Shown piece after piece: positions 58,201 through 64,000 of a stretch of DNA of 64,000 bases (position 1 is the stretch's first letter; every line of letters begins with the position of its first letter). The notes under the pieces were generated by a model. It saw only the letters and a program-made list of their open reading frames with translations. It made no database searches and was not told where the DNA came from. A program made the position numbers and the translations under genes. The stretch comes from Luidia sarsii (taxonomy: Eukaryota; Echinodermata; Asteroidea; Paxillosida; Luidiidae). The stretch spans positions 23,543,368-23,607,367 of the forward strand of contig OX465107.1 in the NCBI GenBank assembly GCA_949987565.1. Reading direction: 5' to 3'.

Positions 58201-61200
58201 AATTTGTATAGTGTGTGGCAGGCTGGAGACTAACCTTTTTTGACAAGTTTAGACTTGTTATCCCACAGGAAATTGTGTTGTTTCTAAACAGTTCATAAAA
58301 ATGAAATCAGAAAGATATGAAAGATGTAGATATAAACTTGATATTAGGGAAAGTGAAAGTGAAATGTTGCCGTGCTTCAATACCCTCTACTTTCTTTTGT
58401 TGGCGTCTCCCACCCCTCTCCCTCCCTCCCCTTCCCCTCCCCCCCTGCAGTCAAGCTGGGTGATCTCCAGGACGCCATCGAGTCCTTTGAGCGGGCCCAC
58501 GAGATGGCCACCGTGCAGGGCGACGAGCCGGCCAAGCGGGCCATCTCCAGTGCCCTGGAGGAGCTCAACCAGAAGATCGTGCAGGGCATCCGGGACGGCG
58601 ACAACAGGCAGGCCGAGGAGGAGGAGAAGGAGGAGGAGGAGAAGCCAGCGAAGGATGCGGAGGTTGCCAAGGAGGAGGCGCCGACCCAGCCAAAGGCCGA
58701 GAGAAGAGAAGAGCAAGGTTTGTTCTTCATTTCTCTCCCTCCCCCTCCCCCAAAAAAACAATTTGTTTTATTTCCTCCCTGATATTCACTGTACAGCAAC
58801 CGATTTCAAGAAAGGTTGCGTAAAAGTTACGCAACGTACAAGTCTTGCACCACAATGGCTCTTTTGTGCACTATATAGAAAAGGCAGCAAAATGTTGCGT
58901 AAGTTACGCAACAAAATGTTGTGTAAGTTATGCAACAAAATTTTGCGTACGCAACATTTGAAGTTTAGTGAAATCGGCTGCTGGGTCGTTCTTCGCGGTA
59001 CCTTGAGCCGAAGCCGAACCAACTCTTCGCACCGGGGGACGTCCTGTAGACACCTTGAAGAGCCCTGTGAAGAGGACTTCGCTAATCAGGCTCAAGTGTG
59101 TGTGCAGCTTTTGGCTAAAACCGGTTCTGACATTCATTGTGCAGGGTAGTTCTCGTTTTCTAAACCGTGAAAAAGGGGTGAAAATGTAATTTCGGAGTGA
59201 AACTAAAAATTCACTGTGATTTCATGGTGCATCTTACAGTGAATTCACAGTGAAAATAATCGCCTCTTTGACCTGATAAGTACATCTTCAGGTCACTAAA
59301 GAGACCGTGAAAAAAACGTGAATATCTAGGATGGCAAAAGCTCCAGCCTTGAGGGATGGCTAATTCAATTACCAGTAGGGACCACCAGCCCATAACTGTC
59401 ACTCCCAGATACTTCTTAATTGCCTCTAGCCATTTACCACCAGGAATGTGGCCTTGGAGACCACTGGTGAAAACGTCTTGAAAATGACTTGGCTAACTGT
59501 GTGCCATGAAATAGGGGTGAAAACACTGTGAATTTTCTTTTCACGGCTAAATGACATCTTCACCCAATTTCCACGGTTTAGATGTTCATAGTGTCAGCTG
59601 AACCATGATTGAGACCATGACCCTGGTCTTACTGCAGGGTGACTTCCTCCAGACAGTGTGGAGAGGCCTGACAAATTGACTCTCAGTATTCGTTGCACTC
59701 ATTTCTAATCCGAATTTTTGGAAAGTATCTATTGTGAAAGGTCGTTCTTTAATGGGGTGCTTCTTTTCTCCGAGACGGTTCGGATCCAAACGAAGGTCAT
59801 GACCTCTAGAGAATGGATACAGCCCTGGGGCAGGTTTTCTCTATCTTAGGCAAGCTGTAAGATTCCCGATGATCGGCACTATACTGCCAGATGTCATTAG
59901 CTTCATCTTTTTTTTAATCAGGATTTGATTAACTAGTCACGTGCATGGAGTCTACAAAGTGCCTTGAGAGTGAATTTTTGGCGGATTTTGGCGCTATAGA
60001 AGAAAACTCATTATTATTACATGTATGTGGCGTCCTGTAGCCAGCGTGAATTAAGTAGATCTTGGAGGGTTACCCAGCCTTGGATTGGGGTCCGGCCACC
60101 CTCTCCAACGTGTAAATTAACTGCGCAGTGATGAAAAAAATCTGCACGTGACTTGCTATTGCAGGGAGGTTTATCCAAAAGCCTCACTGATGCTCTTGAA
60201 TGTCAGTTTGGGTTTTCACCGGGCAATAGGTCCAAATCACTGGTCAGGGAAAATCACTGTCCTCCTAAGCAGCTCTCGAATCCTGATCGTTGCCTCTCCA
60301 AGAGGTGGTTTAACACTACCATTGTGGGCATCGCTGCCTGTTTTGCTATTAAGCTAGGTGGCTGAACGTCTCACAACTGTAGGCCAGGTTCCCCACAGCT
60401 GTCTCTTGAATTGCACCCTCGCTCTGATGTCACTTTTAGAATGTCGGTCCGTCCGGCAATCCTGTCCAAGGCTACCAGGTATAGAAAGGGGTTGTTTATG
60501 GGAGGGCTCAGCAGTAGGGAGAAGCTGTTTGCACTGCCCCCAACAACGCCTTTGCATCCATTTGGCCACTCCACCCAGCAGAACAGGTAGCGGAGGAGGC
60601 CCCCCCGGAGGAGGAGTACGAGGAGCAGTTTGAAGATGACGATGAGCAGAGCGCGGGGAGACAGAGCGCTCCAGGTTAGCCGCCAACATCCTCCTCCTCC
60701 TCATGATCACCGCCATCATCAGCCTTCATCTTCACCCCGGATTGACATCAGTCTGTCTTTAGTCTTGGTGATGGGTCCCTATTGCTAAACCATTCTCCTC
60801 CCCAGATCTCCCCATGCATGCTGGCTCTGTGATCTTCCTTGATCGGACTTCTTCACTTCGTCCATCGTGCCTTTTCTCATAGCCGTCAAGCTCCTTTCAA
60901 GATAGACATGATCTCGTACGAAAGTGTCTGCATGTCAGAGACCTCTTTCTGCTCACTCACGCAAGCCAGGATTGGCGGGATTTCAAATCGTCGCTAGCTG
61001 CCCTCAATTGCATGTTTCCGGGAAAATGACGTCCTGTACATGTATAACACATCTGCGCTCTGCCTAATACTGTATAATGAGCCTGGCCTGGTGTCCATTT
61101 GCTTTCAAAACTGCTTTCCTTCTCTCACTATGAACATCTAAACAGTGGAAAAGGGGTGAAAATGTCATTTTGCCGTGAAACTAAAAAGTCACTATGATTT

Positions 61201-63308
61201 CACGGTGCATTTTACAGTGAATTCACCTTGAAAAAAATTGCATCTTTGACCTGGTAAGGATATCTTCAGGTCACTAAAGAGTATCTAGGGTGGCAAGCTC
61301 CAGCCTTGGGGGATGGCTAATTCAATTACCAGTAGGGACCACCAGCCCCCATAGAGGTACTGTATTGTGTCCTTGTACCTGTCACTCCCAGATACTTCTA
61401 AATTGCCTCTAGCCATTTACCAACAGGAATGTGGCCTTGGAGACCACTGGTGAAAACACCGTGAAAATGACTTGGCTAACTGTGTGCCATGAAATAGGGG
61501 TGAAAACACGGTGAATTTTCCTTTCACGGCTAAATGACATTTTTACCCCATTTTCACCGTTTAGATGTTCATACTGTAGTGTCTGGAATCTTGGAGGTGT
61601 TTGTCCGTTGTCCTCTCCCCATCTGGTAGATCGGTCCTTTGAAATCCTGCTCATCACAATCCTGCATATTTCTTTCACTCAAATCATCCACTCGTCTAAT
61701 AATTGGTTTTCTTTCTCCATATCTACTTCAGTCATTTCCAATAGTGGTTAGAATCCATACGCCTTGTGTACACGACTAACTTTTTTGAATTGTTGATTCA
61801 ACTTTCATCACATGATATGGAAATTCATTTTTTACACTATTTGACCATTAGTTACACTAATATTTACATCTGCCTTTGAGAAAGGTCCTGCTAGGATCGA
61901 AACGTCAGGCCCACTAAATTTTTAAAATATTTACATCAGTTTGGGGTTTTTTGCGAGGGGAAAGGGGGGGGGCTACTAGGACCATACATCTTTGTGTAAT
62001 TCACCCTTCCTGTGTTCCCATATAGTTAAAAGCATTGTAATGTGAATCGGAAATCCTTATTGGTCACTCATTTTGATACGGATCCAGTTATAGTCTTGGT
62101 CTACGATACACAGATTCTTGTGCAGCATTGGTACTTTTTTTTTTGAGGGGGGGGGGGGAGATTTGCAGTTTGGTCCTGTACATGTAAGTCCATTAATCAG
62201 TGTTCAGTAGAATTCCAAACTTGTTTTTGTTTGTTGTGGCCAATGGTTGAGTGGAATACTTCTTGTACCCCTCATCAGCGGAGGAGGTGGACACAGGAGT
62301 CCAGGAGGCCGCTCACCAGGAGGAAGCTGAGGCAGAGGTTGTGCAGGAGGAGGTCGATGCCGAGCAAATAGCAGGTACTGGACACACCGATGTCCTGGTG
62401 GAGGGGAAACTACTATAAGCCTGACGTAAACTAACTGTAATCTTGCATGCTGTAGTGATGACGACGCCCAGGCATCTTGGCCAGTTGCAACCCAGGCATC
62501 TCCGAGTCGGCAGGCTTCCGCTCATCAAGATTTTTTTCCCCCTTACCTGCTTAACTCCAGGACCCGTTACACCGTCCAGCATGATCATCGTGGTCCCATG
62601 CCTGCGATTGAAAGCCCGCCACACATTATACTCATGTCTGAGATTCGATTGAGGCCGGACCGGTTCCCAACTAAGGTCCAACTTGCGCACCCTTGTGACC
62701 TGCAGTCTAGCTGGCTTTCAGAAGAGAACGTTAATCAGAGAAATTTGGCAGTGATGCCCTGCATGCTTTGCAATGTGATGAAAAAAAATAGCAATCCGAT
62801 CTTGGTCAGATTTGTATAGTGTGTGGCAGGCTGGAGACTAACCTTTTTGGACAAGTTTAGACTTGTTATCCCACAGGAAATTGTGTTGTTTCTAAACCCT
62901 TCATAAAAAAGAAATCAGAAAGGTATGATAGATGTAGATAAACTAGATATTAAGGAAAGTGAAATTTAATGTATGTCAGCATGAATGGTCAATTATAATC
63001 ACTTGATTCTAACATTGTTTTTCATCCATCCAGCGTGTCTTAGTCTTTTGGACTGAATAGAGCAGGACTTTTTTTTTCTTAGTGTCCGGTAATGTTCAGG
63101 TGGGGAAAAAAAACAAAAACCTCTTTTGGAAATGATTCGTCCTCCAAAGGTGAGGAGGTGAGGTCCATCGCCTCGGCAGAGAAGCCCGAGGAATTGGCCG
63201 AGGCCGGAGTAGATGTCCCGTCCCAGGAAGGCAGCGTCGCCGAGATAAGTCAAGAGCAGGAGGCTACGGTCGAGGCCGTTGAGGAGAAGAGCGGGCCTGA
63301 GGTTGAGG
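49118..63308 (+). CDS. ODAD4: ODAD4/TTC25, outer dynein arm docking complex TPR protein (3' end beyond window)
   Basis: Ciliary protein needed to dock outer dynein arms on axonemal doublets. Exons: 49118-49240, 51475-51606, 52488-52641, 53832-53893, 54146-54329, 55039-55257, 56286-56493, 56997-57280, 58451-58717, 60582-60674, 62279-62374, 63150-63308, continuing rightward; 1981 bases, all phases consistent. TPR repeats lie at the N-terminus (ALEIEPSDQNCLVARSKC, QKAEALYQMGDFESSLMYYH) and again mid-protein (LDNLGRVYARNGKFQEAIQH, WLYHEIGRCHLELADYSQAR). Family-specific signatures are RQLLGELY-like KQLLGELYADKEFLDKLLQD and NQGIDYLDTRTEFWRQQKPM. The C-terminus is Glu-rich and poorly conserved, as in known orthologues. 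A second first exon exists at 50513-50638. Identification is firm; the acidic-tail exon borders are less certain. Confidence 0.93.
50513..50638 (+). CDS. ODAD4: ODAD4 alternative first exon
   Basis: ATG at 50513 with G at +4 opens 42 codons, ending at a consensus donor GTAAGA (50639) in phase 0, the phase needed by exon 2 at 51475. The product MEYVDPVQEREEQLKLLQSY, IGEAEDHMRKRDYQRGLESY, NL joined to ALEIEPSDQN restores a TPR1 as good as that of exon 1. Length is 42 against 41 codons. No acceptor phase would allow insertion after exon 1 without a shift, so it fits an alternative promoter and first exon. A 5' UTR acceptor at 50490 (TGCACCAG) is possible. Confidence 0.7.
50660..51045. mobile_element. 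GTCCAGTGGAAA MITE, copy 2
   Basis: Reverse-orientation copy of 36428-36812, with CGTTTCCACTGGA at the left and AAGTCCAGTGGAAATGCGGC at the right. It begins 22 bases after the donor of the alternative ODAD4 exon. Confidence 0.65.
51475..51606 (+). CDS. ODAD4: ODAD4 exon 2 (common)
   Basis: Acceptor TTCCCTGCAG, donor GTAAAA. Encodes ALEIEPSDQNCLVARSKCHL, then QLGDAKAALEDANASLVEDN. The NCLVARSKC segment is nearly invariant in ODAD4. Confidence 0.95.
51607..52487. other. ODAD4 intron, nothing coding
   Basis: Contains a loose series of GAGTTCTTG / ATGAGTTCTTGGC imperfect repeats at about 51730-51990. No gene is recognised. Confidence 0.5.
52488..52641 (+). CDS. ODAD4: ODAD4 exon 3
   Basis: Acceptor CTCGGCAG, donor GTGAGT. 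Encodes GLLQKAEALYQMGDFESSLM, YYHRGNKLRPELQDFRLGIQ, KAQEAIENSVG. Classic family TPR segment. Confidence 0.96.
52961..53118. mobile_element. TA-flanked MITE, truncated copy 2
   Basis: Matches the right 60 percent of 37887-38146 (TCCGAAAATACAA, CAGGCGTTGTTTACTC, GGTCACA). The left end is missing. Confidence 0.65.
53391..53466 (-). repeat. tRNA-derived SINE relic
   Basis: On the - strand: GATGGATAGCTTGTGTGGTA, then GGGTTTAAATCCCAGTTCTC. Same design as 29464-29538. Confidence 0.5.
53832..53893 (+). CDS. ODAD4: ODAD4 exon 4
   Basis: Acceptor TTTCTCAG, donor GTAAGT; 62 bases. Encodes SPSVVKLEAVGDLSHFQKQD E, matching the family SPSSIKLE..GDLSF segment. Confidence 0.93.
54146..54329 (+). CDS. ODAD4: ODAD4 exon 5
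   Basis: Acceptor CGCTGACAG, donor GTCAGT. Encodes a Lys-rich linker then KETTKQLLGELYADKEFLDK LLQDN. Confidence 0.94.
54392..54699. mobile_element. TTAA MITE, copy 3 (left end degraded)
   Basis: Right end CCCAATGTTGTATTGGGTCT then TTAA. Internal TTATTACTCGCGAGTAATAA palindrome and ACATGAGGATTCTAT.ATGAC shared with 48205-48548. The left terminal repeat is missing. Confidence 0.7.
55039..55257 (+). CDS. ODAD4: ODAD4 exon 6
   Basis: Acceptor CGCTCTCAG, donor GTGAGT. Encodes DLTREGTDSGEHIYSLVNQG, IDYLDTRTEFWRQQKPMYAR and YVLKNLEEIDA. FWRQQKP is a family hallmark. Confidence 0.96.
55899..56262 (+). repeat. ACATCTAAACCGTGAAAA repeat, ODAD4 intron copy A
   Basis: Contains two ACTATGAACATCTAAACCGTG ends about 110 bp apart and then GGCTGGTGGTCCCTACTGGT. 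About 330 bases (55930-56262) recur inverted at 59333-59683. The repeat ends about 24 bases before the exon 7 acceptor. Confidence 0.75.
56286..56493 (+). CDS. ODAD4: ODAD4 exon 7
   Basis: Acceptor GAGCAG is a NAGNAG-type tandem site (use of the upstream AG adds one Ala). Donor GTGAGT. Encodes ALANGRPKDAMRQAQKVLKT and LHSSMGNAQLDLGKVAQALE. Confidence 0.94.
56505..56720. repeat. Diverged GTCCA-type repeat
   Basis: Begins 11 bases after exon 7 with repeated AACCGAGC/GGTAAACTAACC motifs and GTCCAATCCGGACACG. Related by architecture to 36428-36812 and 40553-41082. Confidence 0.45.
56997..57280 (+). CDS. ODAD4: ODAD4 exon 8 (TPR block)
   Basis: Acceptor CTCCGCAG, donor GTAAGA; the longest exon (284 bases), GC-rich. 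Encodes NFEDGRSRALDNLGRVYARN, then IGRCHLELADYSQARDFGEK and VWQLNASVLVAQSE. Two TPR units. Confidence 0.96.
57530..57700 (+). repeat. Fold-back repeat copy with duplicated inner arm
   Basis: Outer arm AAACTGTTGCAAACTGCTCT, then GGGCCTGACGTTTCGATCC and AGCAGGACCTTTCTCAAAGGC, the last repeated once more in tandem (GATCCCAGCAGGACCTTTCT). Confidence 0.7.
58010..58357 (+). repeat. Direct repeat R1, copy 1
   Basis: About 345 bases starting ACACATTATACTCATGTCTG and ending TATTAGGGAAAGTGAAA, nearly identical to 62620-62967 in the same orientation. The high identity points to recent insertion or intragenic duplication. Confidence 0.85.
58451..58717 (+). CDS. ODAD4: ODAD4 exon 9
   Basis: Acceptor CCCCCTGCAG, donor GTTTGT. 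Encodes VKLGDLQDAIESFERAHEMA (last TPR) and ISSALEELNQKIVQGIRDGD, then a Glu/Lys-rich tail. Confidence 0.93.
58795..58983. mobile_element. MITE with GTTGCGTAA/TTACGCAAC palindromes, copy 2
   Basis: Same element as 23598-23770. Inverted ends CAGCAACCGATTTC and GAAATCGGCTGCTG. It carries one more palindrome unit than copy 1. Confidence 0.8.
59130..59683 (-). repeat. ACATCTAAACCGTGAAAA repeat, ODAD4 intron copy B
   Basis: Inverted relative to copy A over about 59333-59683. Its left end TAAACCGTGAAAAAGGGGTG (about 59161) and right CACGGTTTAGATGTTCATAG make it an inverted-repeat element of about 440 bp, plus an adjoining segment also present in copy A. Confidence 0.75.
59700..60581. other. ODAD4 intron, nothing coding
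   Basis: Open frames at 60148-60365 and 60354-60719 lack domains. The latter overlaps exon 10 on the opposite strand. Confidence 0.5.
60582..60674 (+). CDS. ODAD4: ODAD4 exon 10 (acidic tail)
   Basis: Acceptor CCCAGCAG (tandem AG; using the first adds one codon), donor GTTAGC. Encodes EQVAEEAPPEEEYEEQFEDD and DEQSAGRQSAP. Supported by frame, phase and composition; no family conservation. Confidence 0.7.
61128..61577. mobile_element. ACATCTAAAC-ended transposon, complete copy C
   Basis: Inverted ends TATGAACATCTAAAC and GTTTAGATGTTCATA, about 450 bp, the most complete member of the family seen at 55899 and 59130. The TA at both outer ends could be the target duplication. No coding capacity. 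Confidence 0.75.
61865..61925 (+). repeat. Fold-back repeat, right arm only
   Basis: GAGAAAGGTCCTGCTAGGATC followed by GAAACGTCAGGCCCACTAAAT, an exact core with no left arm. Confidence 0.7.
62279..62374 (+). CDS. ODAD4: ODAD4 exon 11 (acidic tail)
   Basis: Acceptor CCCTCATCAG, donor GTACTG. Encodes AEEVDTGVQEAAHQEEAEAE and VVQEEVDAEQIAG. Same phase at both ends as exons 10 and 12. Confidence 0.7.
62620..62967 (+). repeat. Direct repeat R1, copy 2
   Basis: Same sequence as 58010-58357, in the intron between exons 11 and 12. Confidence 0.85.
63150..63308 (+). CDS. ODAD4: ODAD4 exon 12 (acidic tail), last in window
   Basis: Acceptor CCTCCAAAG, donor GTGAGC. Encodes GEEVRSIASAEKPEELAEAG, VDVPSQEGSVAEISQEQEAT and EEKSGPEVEG with no stop, so the gene continues beyond 64000. 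Confidence 0.7.
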
Positions 63309-63539
63309 GTGAGCTCCATCTCCCCCCCTCCCGGGGAACCGACTCCCGAGGAAGCTGACCATTAAAAAACCCTGCAGCACGCTCATTCCCATTAGCACAT
63401 CATCAGCACGGCTTGGTGGACTTTTGGGTCAATTAACTCCTTTAACGTAATCAGTTCTGACTCCACATTTTGCGCTGTGGGGGGAAACATTTCAGACGGT
63501 GATTGTTTGCCTTTCAGTCATTCTTAGATCACAATCCTG

Positions 63540-63870
63540 TCCTGCATACATTCACACCATTCACACTGATAATCGTGATTTGAATCAGATTTAAAAGAAA
63601 TAGAAAATTGTCTTTTGCTCGCGTTCACACTTGCCAAAAAAAAACTTGATGCAAAAAATCCCGACCTGATTGTGGTTAGCATCGCTTTCTGTTCACACAG
63701 AAATTGCAACAAAATTTTTTTAAGGCGCACTAACAGTGAAGTCCAAAATGCGGTTCAAATCCCACTTACATTATTGTGTTCACACATCAAGAGTGGAGTT
63801 TTAAATGCGATTTGAATCATGATCCAAATTATCACAATTTTTTTTGTAGCAGTGTGAATGGCCCTGTTAT
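63540..63870. repeat. TTCACAC-rich inverted repeat
   Basis: CCATTCACACTGATAATCGTG at the left and AGCAGTGTGAATGGCC at the right are inverted, with ATTTGAATCAGA/TTTGAATCATGAT and TTCACAC inside. About 320 bp; probably another MITE in the ODAD4 intron. Confidence 0.5.
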
Positions 63871-64000
63871 GGATACATGTACATGTACTTCCATTTTTTT
63901 TTCCCAAAATGTCCTGCCTTTTTTTCCCGACTAAAAAAAAGCTCTTTTAGATCCAAGAATGACTTCATCTCCCTTTTATTTCTCTTATTACTTCTCTGAT

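Noticed and set aside
58301..59149. 282-codon frame overlapping ODAD4 exon 9
   Set aside because: Different frame from the TPR-coding exon, runs through intron repeats and a MITE, and has Arg/Pro-rich shadow composition.
18057..63308. Operon-like or functional cluster of the three genes
   Set aside because: They act in unrelated processes and are separated by kilobases with own 3' ends. Same-strand order alone is not evidence of co-regulation.

Overview
The window is animal nuclear DNA. Its genes are split into short exons with GT..AG introns, most of the sequence is intron or intergenic, and transposon remains, simple repeats and palindromic ACATGTAC-rich blocks are dense. Gene content (a BAK-type BCL-2 protein with a C-terminal membrane anchor, ERp44, and a ciliary outer-dynein-arm docking TPR protein) fits a bilaterian with motile cilia. 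The repeat texture suggests a marine invertebrate deuterostome (echinoderm, hemichordate or similar), but that taxonomic call is inference.

Three protein genes are recognised, all on the + strand. (1) A BAK1-like pro-apoptotic gene: four coding exons at 18057-21058, with its first coding exon unresolved (a weak candidate lies at 14307-14367). (2) ERP44, complete: ten coding exons from 27239 to 44772, 425 codons, ending in the ER-retrieval signal RDEL. (3) ODAD4/TTC25: starts at 49118 and runs off the right edge, with twelve exons seen (about 660 codons). ODAD4 also has a second, previously unexpected first exon at 50513-50638. It encodes a different version of the first half of TPR1 and joins the common exon 2 in the same phase.

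Layout: 1-18056 is non-coding, with promoter-like motifs near 1.3 kb, an inverted-repeat element at 2.2-3.0 kb and many ACATGTAC blocks. 18.0-21.1 kb is BAK. 21.1-27.2 kb is the 3' flank of BAK and intergenic DNA. 27.2-44.8 kb is ERP44, whose introns carry a 1.9-kb TTAA-flanked THAP-domain transposon (Kolobok-like), a 376-bp TTAA-flanked MITE nested inside another repeat, a Mutator-like fold-back MITE and others. 44.8-49.1 kb is intergenic. 49.1-63.3 kb is ODAD4, whose introns hold inverted and direct copies of repeat families.

The three genes do not form an operon or a known pathway. BAK acts at mitochondria or ER in apoptosis, ERp44 in thiol-mediated quality control between ER and Golgi, and ODAD4 in ciliary dynein docking. 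The most notable observations are the alternative ODAD4 first exon, the TTAA elements (one with an in-window empty site and one carrying a frameshifted THAP domain), the 9-bp-TSD fold-back pair, and the joint absence in ERp44 of two cysteines that form a disulfide in the human protein.
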